Positions 36,416-46,357 are shown, numbered from the stretch's first letter. The stretch is DNA of 64,000 nucleotides from Gammaproteobacteria bacterium (GCA_030748435.1 JASMLZ010000018.1:1-64000), one strand, 5' to 3'. A program made the numbers and translations. The notes: a model not told the origin generated them from the sequence alone.

Positions 36416-37261
36416 TCAAACCTTACCCTGTAACCACAGGGCCCGTTCGTATAATGCTTTTTTCTTGTGGTTGGTTAATTTTGCCGCCACGGACGCCGCC
36501 TTTTTGATCGGTAGTTCAGCCAGTAGCACCTGCAACAAATTGTCCGTCTCTGCATCCATGGCCGCTGACTCAGGTGTCTTCGCACCATGGACAATCACGA
36601 CAAACTCGCCCCGTTGCTGATTACTGTCAGCCAGCAGCCAATCCTGCACCTGTGACAAGGTTCCAGCTTTCACGGTTTCGTAGGTTTTAGTCAATTCTCT
36701 GGCTATCACCAGTTGCCGATCTGCACCCAGTACTTGTAGCATATCGGCTATACTCGCCAAAATACGATGGGGCGATTCATAAAATACATGCGTATGAGTA
36801 AGCGCTTGGATACTTGCCAACATCTGACAACGATGGCTGGTTTTGGCTGGCAAAAAGCCCATAAAAGTAAACTTATCTGTTGCCACACCAGCCACACTTA
36901 AGGCGGCCACCAAAGCACAAGGCCCGGCAATCGGAACCACTTTATAGCCTGCCGCACGTACGGCAGCGACCAGATGAAATCCAGGGTCAGAAATTAACGG
37001 GGTTCCTGCATCCGAAACCAGCGCTACTGACTGACCTTCTTGCAGGCGCGCAACGATCATGTCACTGCGTTGACGCTCATTATGATCATGTACAGCAAGC
37101 ATGGGGGTAGTAATACCAAAATGCTGCATTAAGTGGGCACTGTGACGAGTATCTTCCGCGGCTATTAAGTCGACTTGCTGCAAGGTCTGGACAGCTCGAG
37201 GACTCATATCCTGCAAGTTCCCGATAGGCGTTGCTACTACATATAAATTAGGTGTGTTCAT
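36416..37261 (-). CDS. rsmI: 16S rRNA (cytidine1402-2'-O)-methyltransferase
   Basis: At 281 residues from the ATG at 37261, this tetrapyrrole-methylase-fold enzyme methylates the ribose of C1402. Family motifs are LYVVATPIGNLQDMSPRA at the N-terminus, VALVSDAGTPLISDPG (about 80-95) and VPIAGPCALVAALSVAG. A longer frame from 37318 has 19 extra residues unlike the family. It is divergent from lpoA. The rsmI-lpoA-yraN-diaA-dolP arrangement is classical in gammaproteobacteria. Confidence 0.97.
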   Translation of the reverse strand: MNTPNLYVVATPIGNLQDMSPRAVQTLQQVDLIAAEDTRHSAHLMQHFGITTPMLAVHDHNERQRSDMIVARLQEGQSVALVSDAGTPLISDPGFHLVAAVRAAGYKVVPIAGPCALVAALSVAGVATDKFTFMGFLPAKTSHRCQMLASIQALTHTHVFYESPHRILASIADMLQVLGADRQLVIARELTKTYETVKAGTLSQVQDWLLADSNQQRGEFVVIVHGAKTPESAAMDAETDNLLQVLLAELPIKKAASVAAKLTNHKKKALYERALWLQGKV

Positions 37262-37391
37262 GCACTTTTTATCTCGTGATTCGACCAAGCAGGATTTTTT
37301 TCTAAAATTGCGGGTCAAAACTAGCTCGACAGAGTCTAATCGACTATCTTATAGGGTTGTTATTGTAACCTAATTTTAAGCCCCATTTAGC

Positions 37392-39671
37392 ATGACGTTA
37401 AATTCTTCTACACCGGCACTAATAATGATAGCTAAGTGTCTGCAGACAAGCACAGCCATACGTTATGTGGCAGTCCTAACCTGCCTGCTCATTATAGCTG
37501 GCTGCCAGACCAACACTCAGCCACAAGCAACACCAAAAAAACCAGTGACAGCTGCATCTGTACCTGAACCGGCAACCGCTATTGAACCAAGCAAAACCCC
37601 TTTGGTTATTCACCTGGATATCACCACCCCACAACCAGCCAATAGCAAGCCAAGATACTCGGCTATAGATTTGGCAGAAGACAAGGTAGCTATAATACCA
37701 AAAGACACAATAGTGCTGCCGCAAGTGGCAATGACATCAACACTGCCTGCACCACAACAGCAACCTGACTCCATGGCTACTGATCACACCGAGGTAGCCA
37801 CCAGCATAGCGCCTGTAGCACCATCAATCGATACACCTCCGGAATCTGACATTGCCAAGCCATCCACCCTCAACCAGATCAACCCAGCGGAACAGCAGCA
37901 GCAACTGTTGGATTTGGCTGACAGTATGTTGGCCGCCGGTCATATAGATTTAAGTTTGAATCTATTGCAGCAAATTAATATAGATCTACTTCCCCAAGCC
38001 TCTTGGGGCCATTACCTAGAATCCATGGCAACAGGCTATTTATTGACAGGCGACAGCTATACCGCCTTGCAATGGTTGGACCAAGCGCAAACCCTGGATC
38101 CAGCACCCGACCAGGCCAGCCATAAAAAACGTTTAGCACTGCTACAAAAAGCCTACACCAACAACGAACAATTTCTGCAAGCTGCCCTGAGCGCGATGGC
38201 ACTGACTGACGGTCACGACCCAGAGAATAACAACTCAGTGCCATTATTGACCAACAATAATATGATCTGGAACCTCTTGATGCAGGTTCCCAAGCAGCAA
38301 TTACGCAGGCACTTACAAAGCTCTCCACCAGCAACTACAAAAGCCTGGCTGGAACTTGCACTAAGCACCCATGGCTTGATCAATATTGACCTGCAGCAAC
38401 AGGCAATAATGGTGTGGCAAGTTAATAATCCTTTACATCCAGCCGCTGTGCAACTACCCACTGCCTTGTCAGAGTTGGTCGACTTACAACCCAGACAGAC
38501 CCAAAAACTGGCGCTGTTGCTACCCACCAGCGGACCACTGAGCAAAATAGGACAAGCTGTTATCGATGGTTTTATGGCCAATTATTATGCCGCCATGTCG
38601 CAATGTAAGAAGCCCTGTACAAGTTTGCCACAACTGGTATTTATCAATAGCCACACAATACAAGACTGGCAACAGTTCTACACTGATATGGAAAACCAAC
38701 AGATTGATCTTATTATCGGCCCATTAGACAAGTCCAGGGTGGACCGCATTCACAACCTAAAGCAGCGCAACATACCAACTCTGGCGCTAAATTTCCTCAG
38801 TAGTGACAATGACAACTTAACTCTAGCCGATAAGGCGGGCCTGGACAGTCAACTAAGTCAGGCACTGCTTACTCATCTAGAGCAAAGGATCCCAGATCAA
38901 CCAATAGCAAGGAAGACGGAGCAACCAACACTATTCCAATTTAGCCCGTCAGTGGAAGACGAAGCCCGCCAGCTTGCCACTCGCGGTTATCACCAGGGCT
39001 TACGTCAAGCGCTTATCATTCAGGCCAATAGCAGATGGGCACAAAGGGCCAGTGACGCCTTCCAACAGCAATGGCAAGCATTGGGCGGGCAGGTCACTGG
39101 CCAGATAAGCTATAGTGGCGATGGTGACCATGCTGATAGTATCAGCAAGGTTTTGCTTACTGATAATAGTAAAGAACGCCGTCGGGCATTACAAAAAACT
39201 ATTGCTGAAAACGTCAGGTTTGAGCCCCGTCGACGCCAAGATGTGGACTTGGTATTGATATTGGCTTTGCCTGAAGATGCACGCCAGTTAATGCCAACAC
39301 TAGCCTTTCACCATGCTGCTGATATCACTGTATATAGCACCCACCACGCCTATCAGGGGCCCACCGAAAGCACCCGTGATAGAGACTTAAACCGCATGTA
39401 TTTCAGTGATATTCCGTGGATGCTAGAGCCGGACGTTATAGCCGATCAAGTTGCCGGTCTGTGGCCAAACCGCCAAAGGTATAGTCGCCTATTTGCACTT
39501 GGAGCCGATGCTTTTCTGCTGTACCCACGCTTACAACAGATGCAAATCTTCAATACCACACGCGTACAGGGTATGACCGGGCTACTAAGCCTTGATGACC
39601 AGGATCGTATTACTGCCAACCTAACCTGGGCACGCTTTCAGCGTGGTCAACCCAAAGTACAGAGCCAATGA
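37392..39671 (+). CDS. lpoA: Penicillin-binding protein activator LpoA
   Basis: A 759-residue outer-membrane lipoprotein that reaches through the peptidoglycan to stimulate PBP1A. A signal peptide ends in the lipobox LIIAG-Cys (Cys38). A long Pro/Thr/Gln-rich linker (about 40-160) leads to a helical TPR-like domain (about 165-340) and then a periplasmic-binding-protein-like domain beginning near QKLALLLPTSGPLSKIGQA. ATG at 37392 or in-frame at 37425. The yraN start overlaps the stop by 4 nt. The low-complexity linker is longer than I would expect from E. coli. Confidence 0.93.
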   Translation: MTLNSSTPALIMIAKCLQTSTAIRYVAVLTCLLIIAGCQTNTQPQATPKKPVTAASVPEPATAIEPSKTPLVIHLDITTPQPANSKPRYSAIDLAEDKVAIIPKDTIVLPQVAMTSTLPAPQQQPDSMATDHTEVATSIAPVAPSIDTPPESDIAKPSTLNQINPAEQQQQLLDLADSMLAAGHIDLSLNLLQQINIDLLPQASWGHYLESMATGYLLTGDSYTALQWLDQAQTLDPAPDQASHKKRLALLQKAYTNNEQFLQAALSAMALTDGHDPENNNSVPLLTNNNMIWNLLMQVPKQQLRRHLQSSPPATTKAWLELALSTHGLINIDLQQQAIMVWQVNNPLHPAAVQLPTALSELVDLQPRQTQKLALLLPTSGPLSKIGQAVIDGFMANYYAAMSQCKKPCTSLPQLVFINSHTIQDWQQFYTDMENQQIDLIIGPLDKSRVDRIHNLKQRNIPTLALNFLSSDNDNLTLADKAGLDSQLSQALLTHLEQRIPDQPIARKTEQPTLFQFSPSVEDEARQLATRGYHQGLRQALIIQANSRWAQRASDAFQQQWQALGGQVTGQISYSGDGDHADSISKVLLTDNSKERRRALQKTIAENVRFEPRRRQDVDLVLILALPEDARQLMPTLAFHHAADITVYSTHHAYQGPTESTRDRDLNRMYFSDIPWMLEPDVIADQVAGLWPNRQRYSRLFALGADAFLLYPRLQQMQIFNTTRVQGMTGLLSLDDQDRITANLTWARFQRGQPKVQSQ

Positions 39672-40039
39672 GCTACAGTCAGCACATGGGTGACTGGGCG
39701 GAAGGCCAGGCCTGTCTGTACTTACAAGCAGCAGGTTGGCATATAATCACGCGCAATTTTCACTGCCGGGGGGGCGAATTGGATATTATTGCGAAACGGG
39801 ATGCATTTATCAGTTTTGTCGAAGTAAAATATCGCCGCAGCCAAGCTATGGGGGGTGCCCTGACCAGCATTACCCAACAAAAACGCAAACACTTAACCTA
39901 CGCGGCGCAAACCTTCTTGCAACACTTTCCCAAATACTACAGTTATAGCGCTCGTTTTGACCTTATCTGCGTCAGCGGTAGGCCACAAGGCCAAGTTAAG
40001 CTACAATGGCTGACAAACATTTTTTCACTTACAGACTAA
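39668..40039 (+). CDS. yraN: YraN family protein (UPF0102)
   Basis: A 123-residue protein of the restriction-endonuclease-like fold. The core pattern GGELDIIAKRD followed by FVEVKYRRS (about 36-58) supplies the D/ExK-type residues. Family members are proposed nucleases acting in DNA processing, but function is not settled. Overlaps lpoA by 4 nt and lies 10 nt before diaA. Confidence 0.93.
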   Translation: MSYSQHMGDWAEGQACLYLQAAGWHIITRNFHCRGGELDIIAKRDAFISFVEVKYRRSQAMGGALTSITQQKRKHLTYAAQTFLQHFPKYYSYSARFDLICVSGRPQGQVKLQWLTNIFSLTD

Positions 40040-40049
40040 GACCAGTATT

Positions 40050-40643
40050 ATGGAATTGCAGGATCTAACTATTGCGCATTTCCACGATCATATAGGCGCC
40101 AGTGCAGAAGCAGCTGAAACGCTGCCTGCACATATCACCATGGCAGCGGAACTTTTATTCGCCTGTCTGGTCAATGACGGCAAGATATTGATTTGTGGTG
40201 ATGGCCATCAGAGTGCTAATGCATCTCACTTATGTAACGCACTTATATCTCGTCATGGACAGGATCGGCCAGCATTACCGGCTATACATATTGGTGCCGA
40301 CAGCGCCTTGCTAAGTACGCTTATACACCAGAACCCAAAGCAGGAATTGTTTGCCAGACAAATAACAACGCTTGGGCAGGCCGGCGATGTGCTCGTGGTA
40401 TTGGCTGGGCCTCAGGATTCGAGTAATGTGCTGCAAGCCGTGCAGGCCGCACATGCTGAGGATATGCAGGTCATTGTTATCGGCAGCCAACAGATGCAAC
40501 AACTGGATGCTGTTCTGGTACCCGATGACATTACCATTGGCGTGCCAGGTGAACGCTTTGCTACCATACTGCAGCAACAGTTGATGGTTGTACTTATGCT
40601 TAGCGATTTAATTGATTATCTATTATTTGGGAGCAACGAGTAA
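40050..40643 (+). CDS. diaA: DnaA initiator-associating protein DiaA (SIS domain)
   Basis: A 197-residue SIS-fold protein of the GmhA/DiaA group. ILICGDGHQSANASHLCNAL (about 47-66) corresponds to the phosphosugar-binding loop, and GDVLVVLAGPQDSSNVLQAV to the second loop. Location directly after lpoA-yraN identifies DiaA, which binds DnaA and promotes timely replication initiation, over GmhA, the heptose isomerase. The usual Gly-Asn-Gly-Gly-Ser is changed to Gly-Asp-Gly-His-Gln, which fits a non-enzymatic role. Confidence 0.88.
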   Translation: MELQDLTIAHFHDHIGASAEAAETLPAHITMAAELLFACLVNDGKILICGDGHQSANASHLCNALISRHGQDRPALPAIHIGADSALLSTLIHQNPKQELFARQITTLGQAGDVLVVLAGPQDSSNVLQAVQAAHAEDMQVIVIGSQQMQQLDAVLVPDDITIGVPGERFATILQQQLMVVLMLSDLIDYLLFGSNE

Positions 40644-40644
40644 T

Positions 40645-41217
40645 ATGTTTAAGCTTTTTTTCAAATTGGCGATCACACTATTGGGATTCAGTCTTGTCGT
40701 GGCTTGTACACCCGCAAATCTGAGTAGCGAGCCTTTAGAAGTTAATGAAGGAAGCCGCTCTCTAGGTACAGTATACAATGATCAACTGATCGAAAACCTG
40801 GCTAATGACAGCATCCGTCGCTCGTCCACACTATTGAGGGAGGCACACTTCAACGTGGTTGCCTTCAATGGTATTGTGTTACTGTCTGGCCAGGTGCCAA
40901 GTGAAGATACTCGCACTTTGGCTGGCGCCAAAGCACAGTTAGTGGTTAATGTGCGCAAAGTACATAATGCTTTAACTATTGGACCCGCTTCAAAAACACT
41001 GGTACGTGCCAATGACGCACTGATTACCACTCAGGTAAAGACCATGATGATTGGTGAAACCATGTTCCCAGCCAGCCGCATTAAAGTCTTTACGGAAAGT
41101 GGTGTGGTTTACCTGATGGGGCTGGTGACCAAGGCTGAGGCCAAATGGGCAATCAACATTGCCAGCCGTGCACGGGGTGTGCAAAAAATTGTCAAGGTGT
41201 TTGAATATATAGACTAA
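40645..41217 (+). CDS. dolP: Division/outer-membrane lipid-homeostasis lipoprotein DolP (BON domains)
   Basis: At 190 residues from the ATG at 40645, 1 nt after the diaA stop. The signal peptide ends in the lipobox LVVA-Cys. Two BON domains follow: the first with FNGIVLLSGQVPSEDTRTLA, the second with SGVVYLMGLVTKAEAKWAIN. DolP (YraP) is an outer-membrane lipoprotein that recruits to the septum through anionic phospholipids and supports envelope integrity. Length fits E. coli DolP (191). A large hairpin follows the gene. Confidence 0.94.
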   Translation: MFKLFFKLAITLLGFSLVVACTPANLSSEPLEVNEGSRSLGTVYNDQLIENLANDSIRRSSTLLREAHFNVVAFNGIVLLSGQVPSEDTRTLAGAKAQLVVNVRKVHNALTIGPASKTLVRANDALITTQVKTMMIGETMFPASRIKVFTESGVVYLMGLVTKAEAKWAINIASRARGVQKIVKVFEYID

Positions 41218-41264
41218 TTGCCGAGTTTAAACAAACGTCTTGGCGATCCCTTTACTCAGTCGTT

Positions 41265-41346
41265 GGGAACATCGTGAAGTAATCTCTTGCTGCAAGTGTA
41301 TGCTGCAAGAGATTACTGCCTTGCTGCGTTCCCCGCCATAACGGGG
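41265..41346. repeat. Long imperfect palindrome plus GC hairpin between dolP and sspB
   Basis: A nested palindrome: outer arms GGGAAC (41265-41270) and GTTCCC (41328-41333), inner perfect 13-bp arms AGTAATCTCTTGC (41278-41290) and its complement (41305-41317). A second stem CCCCG/CGGGG (41331-41335, 41342-41346) overlaps its right end. It sits between convergent genes and may stop both transcripts. The asymmetric inner loop and size also fit a REP-type palindromic element. Confidence 0.6.
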
Positions 41347-41368
41347 GCTTAAAATAACATCTTTGGCA

Positions 41369-41773
41369 TCACTTAATAACCTTAAGCGTAGGCCGACCTT
41401 TGGGTTTGTCTGACACTGATTTTGGTTCAGGAACTGGATCTTCCGGATCAGGCATGCCCGGCTCATAACCAAAGCCCATGCCCTGCCCTGATTGTTTGGC
41501 ATAAATAGCTTTAACAGCTAATATGGGTGCATATACTTGCATAGGCACCCCCCCAAAACGGGCACTGAAGCTTACCGCTGCATCGGCTATCTCTAGGTTT
41601 TGCACCGCTGAAGGGGCTATATTTAAAATAATCTGCCCATCCGAGACAAATTGCTCAGGCACCATAACAGATGCAAGGGTCGCATCTACTACCAAATAAG
41701 GCACATCATCATTGTCCAAAATCCAATCATACAGAGCCCGAATTAGATAGGGACGACTTGGTGTCATGGACAT
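41369..41773 (-). CDS. sspB: ClpXP protease specificity-enhancing factor SspB
   Basis: A 134-residue adaptor that delivers ssrA-tagged proteins and the anti-sigma factor fragment RseA to ClpXP. The folded substrate-binding domain (about 1-110) starts with RPYLIRALYDWILDND. A flexible acidic/proline linker ends in the ClpX-docking tail PTLKVIK, matching the family's XB motif. It lies 12 nt after sspA, forming the usual sspAB operon. Confidence 0.95.
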   Translation of the reverse strand: MSMTPSRPYLIRALYDWILDNDDVPYLVVDATLASVMVPEQFVSDGQIILNIAPSAVQNLEIADAAVSFSARFGGVPMQVYAPILAVKAIYAKQSGQGMGFGYEPGMPDPEDPVPEPKSVSDKPKGRPTLKVIK

Positions 41774-41785
41774 AAACGCCGTTCC

Positions 41786-42415
41786 TTATATGCGCATTTC
41801 GCGTTCAGTTTCAGACAGGCTCTCCTGAAAACCCTCACGCTCAAACAAACGCTCCATATATTCAAGCATCGGGGCCGCCTGCTGCTCAGGTAAATCAATA
41901 CCTAACTGGGGCAAACGCCACAAAATGGGCGCTATACAGCAATCAACCAGTGTAAATTCTTCACTCATAAAGAAATCTTTTTCAGCAAAAATAGGCGCTG
42001 TGGCAATCAAACTATCACTCAACTCCTGCTGGGCTGCTGCTACTTTATCATCATCATCAGATGTCAGAATCAAATCGGCCAGTCGACACCAGTCACGCTC
42101 AATACGATACATATAAAGACGGCTCTCAGCACGCGCCACCGGATAAACCGGCAACAAAGGCGGATGCGGGAAACGTTCGTCAAGGTATTCCATCATGACA
42201 TTGGCTTCATATAAAACCAGATCCCTGTCTACCAAGGTTGGTAGGCTATTGTAGGGGTTCAGATCAGCCAAATCTTCTGGCTTGTGATCTGCATCTACAT
42301 CTATAACATCTACCGTGACGCCCTTTTCTGCCAGCACTATACGGACACGATGGCTATAGTGACTAGCACCATCGGAAAAGAAGGTCATAGAAGATCGTTT
42401 GGCGACTACACCCAT
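41786..42415 (-). CDS. sspA: Stringent starvation protein A
   Basis: A 209-residue glutathione-S-transferase-fold protein that binds RNA polymerase and reprograms transcription during starvation. The thioredoxin-like half contains [36 protein letters not shown] split over about 49-84, and the surface motif Pro-His-Pro that contacts polymerase in E. coli is present (FPHPPLLP). It likely lacks transferase activity. The gap to the cytochrome c1 gene is 167 bp and probably holds its promoter. Confidence 0.95.
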   Translation of the reverse strand: MGVVAKRSSMTFFSDGASHYSHRVRIVLAEKGVTVDVIDVDADHKPEDLADLNPYNSLPTLVDRDLVLYEANVMMEYLDERFPHPPLLPVYPVARAESRLYMYRIERDWCRLADLILTSDDDDKVAAAQQELSDSLIATAPIFAEKDFFMSEEFTLVDCCIAPILWRLPQLGIDLPEQQAAPMLEYMERLFEREGFQESLSETEREMRI

Positions 42416-42582
42416 TGCGGTTTCACCTCATATTTATTGATTAATGCTTTTGCATTGTAAACTACTACGCGACCCAACCACGAATTGCTCCGCAGTTAAA
42501 GGTCGCGTGAAAAGGAACCCGATTCCTTTTTATAAATGGAAGCTATATAACTTAGACAAGTACAATAGTTTCACGTAACAAC

Positions 42583-43365
42583 TTAGTGGATATCTCGCCA
42601 GTACTCTTTATACAAGAAATAGAAAACCAGAGTCATAAACAATAAGAAGATAATCACTTTAATACCCAAACTCTTACTCTCTTGCAAATAAGGTTTGGAT
42701 GTATAGGCCAAAAAGTTGGTCAAGTCATAGGCAGCCTGATCAAATTCGGCTGGAGTCATAGAGCCAGTGCCCTCGTCAACCACCAATATATCACACTTCT
42801 GCGTTGTCATCGGCTTACCGGTCAAGGTGTCAAATACTGGCTTACCATTATCCATCATGGGTACCTGACCACAGGTCTGACGCTGAATGCCTTGTATTTC
42901 AGCCAGCACGTTGGGCATACCAACACTGGGGAAGACCACATTATTAACGCCATATGGACGATCGTTGTCAACATAGAAACTACGTAAATAAGTGTATACC
43001 CAGTCCGCACCACGCAGGTTAACTGCGTTGGTCAAATCCGGTGGCGGCGCACCAAACCAAGCCTGAGCTTGCTTTGCATCCATGGCATTGGTCATCTGCT
43101 CACCAATCTTTTGGCTGGAGTGCACTAGGTGCTCCATCATCAAGTCAGCTGGAATCTGCAGATCCGTAGCGGCTCGCTCATAACGCTGATACTGGGCTGA
43201 GTGACAACCCAAACAGTAGTTTACATATAGTTGCATACCACGTTGTAGCGATTCCTGATTTGTAGCATCAACCTTGATATGATCCAAGTGAACGTTACTG
43301 CCACCTGCAGCTACGGCAAATACAGGTGCTAATAACATAGCACCAATTATCAATAACTTTTTCAT
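42583..43365 (-). CDS. petC: Cytochrome c1 of the bc1 complex
   Basis: At 260 residues from the ATG at 43365, which overlaps the petB stop by one base (TAATG). A cleavable signal peptide (about 1-20) precedes the haem c motif CLGCH at 51-55. The C-terminal membrane anchor (about 232-252) ends in YFLYKEYWRDIH. It transfers electrons from the Rieske protein to soluble cytochrome c in the periplasm. A longer frame from 43461 lies inside petB and is not used. Confidence 0.96.
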   Translation of the reverse strand: MKKLLIIGAMLLAPVFAVAAGGSNVHLDHIKVDATNQESLQRGMQLYVNYCLGCHSAQYQRYERAATDLQIPADLMMEHLVHSSQKIGEQMTNAMDAKQAQAWFGAPPPDLTNAVNLRGADWVYTYLRSFYVDNDRPYGVNNVVFPSVGMPNVLAEIQGIQRQTCGQVPMMDNGKPVFDTLTGKPMTTQKCDILVVDEGTGSMTPAEFDQAAYDLTNFLAYTSKPYLQESKSLGIKVIIFLLFMTLVFYFLYKEYWRDIH

Positions 43366-44627
43366 TAGTCTGTCACCCTCTCTGGTACAGGCTTCGTTGC
43401 CTCCATCCGCGTATAGAATGGCATCAACAGGAAGTACAGGAAGTATAGCAAGGTACACCATTGAGCTAACAGTGTGCGGCCAGGCGTCGCACTCTTGGTA
43501 CCCAGATAACCAAGAATAAAGAAGCTGATAACAAAGATAATCAACCAGATGCGGCTTAACCAGCCTTTGTAACGCATGGATTGAACTGGACTACGATCCA
43601 ACCAGGGCACTACAAACAGGACTGCAATCGCGGCCCCCATAGCCACCACACCCCAGAACTTGGCATCCATACCAAACAACGGATAGGTAATGGCACGCAA
43701 AATGGAGTAGTAGGGCGTAAAATACCAAACCGGCGCAATATGCTCAGGCGTCTTCAGGGGATTAGCAGGCTCATAGTTGGGCTTTTCTATAAAGTAACCG
43801 CCCCCTTCAGGGAAGAAGAAAATAATCAGACAAAATACGGTCAAGAAAATCCCTATGGCTACCAGATCTTTAATCACTAAATAGGGGAAAAAGGCGACCC
43901 CATCTACAGGCTTGCCATTTTCATCCTTGTTCTTATCTATCTCAATACCATCCGGATTGCTGGAGCCCACATCATGTAGAGCCAGAATATGCAGCACCAC
44001 CAAAGCCAAAATAACGATTGGCAGGGCAATAACGTGCAGTGAGAAGAACCGGTTCAAAGTGATACCTGATATCAGGAAGTCACCACGCACCCAGATCATC
44101 AGATCATCACCAATAACGGGAATAGCGCCAGCCAGAGAAAGGATTACCTGTGCGCCCCAATAGGACATCTGCCCCCAAGGCAACAAATAACCAAAGAAAC
44201 CTTCTGCCATAAGTGCCAAATAAATAGCCATACCAAATAGCCAAATCAGTTCACGTGGCTTCTGGTATGAGCCATACATCAAGCCGCGGAACATGTGTAG
44301 ATAGACCACAATAAAGAAGGCCGAAGCACCGCTTGAATGCATATAGCGAATGATCCACCCCATTTCTACATCACGCATGATGTATTCAATCGAGGCAAAA
44401 GCCCCTTCAGCAGATGGCTCATAAGACATGGTCAGCCATATGCCAGTAAGAATCTGGTTGACCAAAACCAACAGGGAAAGAACACCAAATACATACCAGA
44501 AGTTAGCTGGAGCAGCATAGTACTTGGACATATGCTCTTGCCACATTTGGGTCATGGGAAAGCGATCATCGATCCAACGCAAAACACCTTTTTCAGCCTT
44601 GGGACGATTAGGATTACCGACAGCCAT
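43365..44627 (-). CDS. petB: Cytochrome b of the bc1 complex
   Basis: A 420-residue integral membrane protein with about eight helices that carries haems bL and bH and both quinone sites. Histidine ligands are seen in IRYMHSSGASAFFIVVYLHM (about 93-112) and RFFSLHVIALPIVILALVVLHI. The Qo-site region reads PEHIAPVWYFTPYY, the bacterial form of the PEWY loop. It joins petA and petC in one operon with one-base overlaps on both sides. Confidence 0.97.
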   Translation of the reverse strand: MAVGNPNRPKAEKGVLRWIDDRFPMTQMWQEHMSKYYAAPANFWYVFGVLSLLVLVNQILTGIWLTMSYEPSAEGAFASIEYIMRDVEMGWIIRYMHSSGASAFFIVVYLHMFRGLMYGSYQKPRELIWLFGMAIYLALMAEGFFGYLLPWGQMSYWGAQVILSLAGAIPVIGDDLMIWVRGDFLISGITLNRFFSLHVIALPIVILALVVLHILALHDVGSSNPDGIEIDKNKDENGKPVDGVAFFPYLVIKDLVAIGIFLTVFCLIIFFFPEGGGYFIEKPNYEPANPLKTPEHIAPVWYFTPYYSILRAITYPLFGMDAKFWGVVAMGAAIAVLFVVPWLDRSPVQSMRYKGWLSRIWLIIFVISFFILGYLGTKSATPGRTLLAQWCTLLYFLYFLLMPFYTRMEATKPVPERVTD

Positions 44628-45223
44628 TATGCATTACCTCCGTCTTCACCAATCACAATCACACTATCATCAACGTAAAAGTGTGGTGGAATATCCAGAT
44701 TAGTTGGCGCTGGCTTAGCCTTGTAGACACGACCAGACAAATCGAATGTGGAACCATGACAAGGGCAATAGAAACCACCTTTCCAATCGGCACCCAAGTC
44801 CGCAGGAGCAATTTCTGGCCGGTAGGTTGGTGAGCAACCCAGATGGGTACATATACCAATCATAACCATAAACTCGTCACGCAGGGAACGAGCAGAGGTA
44901 CCTGGCACATAGGTTGGTTGCTTGGATTTTATGGATTCAGGGTCAGCAACACTATCATTAAGGGTAGCCAAATTAGCTAGAGCTTCAGCCGTACGACGCA
45001 CAATCCACACAGGCTTGCCACGCCATTCCACTATCATTTGTTGACCAGGTTCCAACTTACTGATATCCGCCTTCACCGGGGCGCCAGCCGCTTTGGCTTT
45101 GGCGCTCGGATTCCAGGAAGCTACAAAAGGTGTTGCCGCACCTACTGCACCAGCCGCACCCACCACAGTGGATGCACCTACCAGTAAGCGACGACGACCT
45201 TTGTTTACGCCATCATTACTCAT
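44627..45223 (-). CDS. petA: Rieske iron-sulfur protein of the bc1 complex
   Basis: A 198-residue protein with a twin-arginine type N-terminus (GRRRLLVGAS, about 9-18) and hydrophobic anchor. Cluster ligands are in the two classical boxes CTHLGC and CPCHGS, and the Pro-rich loop after them is present. It is exported folded and carries electrons from ubiquinol to cytochrome c1. It is the first gene of petABC, with about 300 bp upstream before the rpsI terminator. Confidence 0.97.
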   Translation of the reverse strand: MSNDGVNKGRRRLLVGASTVVGAAGAVGAATPFVASWNPSAKAKAAGAPVKADISKLEPGQQMIVEWRGKPVWIVRRTAEALANLATLNDSVADPESIKSKQPTYVPGTSARSLRDEFMVMIGICTHLGCSPTYRPEIAPADLGADWKGGFYCPCHGSTFDLSGRVYKAKPAPTNLDIPPHFYVDDSVIVIGEDGGNA

Positions 45224-45525
45224 TCAATTTATCTCCAGCAAGTACTGGCTAGCAAAATCAACCAGCAACTTGTCCTTTCGAGGTGTTATAAAGGGCCAAA
45301 AATTACCAGCGCATATGTTAAAGGAAAGCCCTAAAATAGACAAGGTAAATAACCCTATGATCCGTGCGACAAAAGGCTGATTGGTATTAAACTGAGCAAA
45401 ATCAAATCCCAATCCACCAACCACATTATATTGACAAAGATGACTGGTGTACTATGGCAAATTACCATTTTAAATGCAAAAACCCAGCACAATGGCTGGG
45501 TTTTTTGAACAATATTTCCAGAAAT
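45224..45525 (-). other. petA upstream region and rpsI 3' region
   Basis: A 302-bp gap containing the petA leader, a perfect TATAAT on the minus strand at about 45425-45430 without a good -35 partner, and the rpsI terminator near its right end. No gene recognised. Confidence 0.4.
45478..45506 (-). terminator. Bidirectional terminator after rpsI
   Basis: A perfect 11-bp stem (AAAAACCCAGC at 45478-45488, complement at 45495-45505, 6-nt loop) with A/T runs on both sides. On the minus strand it ends the rplM-rpsI transcript 20 nt after the stop. Confidence 0.85.
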
Positions 45526-45918
45526 CTAACGCTTGGAAAACTGTGGCTTCTTACGCGCTTTGCGCAGACCCACTTTCTTACGCTCAACCTCACGCGCATC
45601 GCGAGTAACAAAACCAGCGGCACGTAGAGTAGGACGCAGGGTTTCATCATATTCCATCAAAGCACGTGTAATACCATGACGAATAGCACCGGCTTGACCG
45701 AAGCCACCACCACCGGTAACAGTAATCTTGATATCGAACTTACCAACAGTTTCAGTCAATTCCAAAGGCTGACGCACGATCATGCGAGCCGTTTCGCGAC
45801 CAAAGTAGACTTCGATAGCACGATTATTAATGGAGATATTACCTGTACCAGGAGTCAGGAATACACGAGCAGTAGAGGTCTTGCGACGACCAGTACCATA
45901 GTATTGAGTAGCTGCCAT
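45526..45918 (-). CDS. rpsI: 30S ribosomal protein S9
   Basis: A 130-residue ribosomal protein. The N-terminus reads [16 protein letters not shown] and the C-terminal tail ends in KKPQFSKR, whose last arginine reaches the P-site tRNA. Length equals E. coli S9 (130). AAGGAG precedes the ATG. It follows rplM after 10 nt, the standard operon. Confidence 0.99.
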   Translation of the reverse strand: MAATQYYGTGRRKTSTARVFLTPGTGNISINNRAIEVYFGRETARMIVRQPLELTETVGKFDIKITVTGGGGFGQAGAIRHGITRALMEYDETLRPTLRAAGFVTRDAREVERKKVGLRKARKKPQFSKR

Positions 45919-45928
45919 GATGATCTCC

Positions 45929-46357
45929 TTACAATGTCAGTTCTTGAGGCTGTTGCGCCTGATGTGGATGCTCATTACCAGCATACACCTTCAACTTGGT
46001 GTACATGGCACGCCCCAGAGGGCCCTTTGGCAGCATACCTTTAACAGCGAACTCAATAGTACGCTCAGGAGCATGATCAACCATCTGTTCGAAAGACATG
46101 GAACGCAGACCACCAGGATAACCAGTATGGCGATAATACATCTTGTCTTGAGCCTTGTTGCCAGTCACGTGAACCTTCTCGGCATTAACCACAACAATGT
46201 AGTCACCAGTATCAACGTGAGGCGTGTATTCAGGCTTATGCTTGCCACGCAAACGGCGGGCGATTTCCGTTGCCAAACGACCCAAGGTTAAACCTTCTGC
46301 GTCAACAACATACCAGTCACGAGAGACTTCGGCTGGCTTAGTACTTACGGTTTTCAT
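45929..46357 (-). CDS. rplM: 50S ribosomal protein L13
   Basis: A 142-residue large-subunit protein, the same length as in E. coli. Typical blocks: [19 protein letters not shown] (about 16-34), [17 protein letters not shown] and [20 protein letters not shown]. It heads the rplM-rpsI operon. The upstream 267 bp contain no further gene I can support. Confidence 0.99.
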   Translation of the reverse strand: MKTVSTKPAEVSRDWYVVDAEGLTLGRLATEIARRLRGKHKPEYTPHVDTGDYIVVVNAEKVHVTGNKAQDKMYYRHTGYPGGLRSMSFEQMVDHAPERTIEFAVKGMLPKGPLGRAMYTKLKVYAGNEHPHQAQQPQELTL

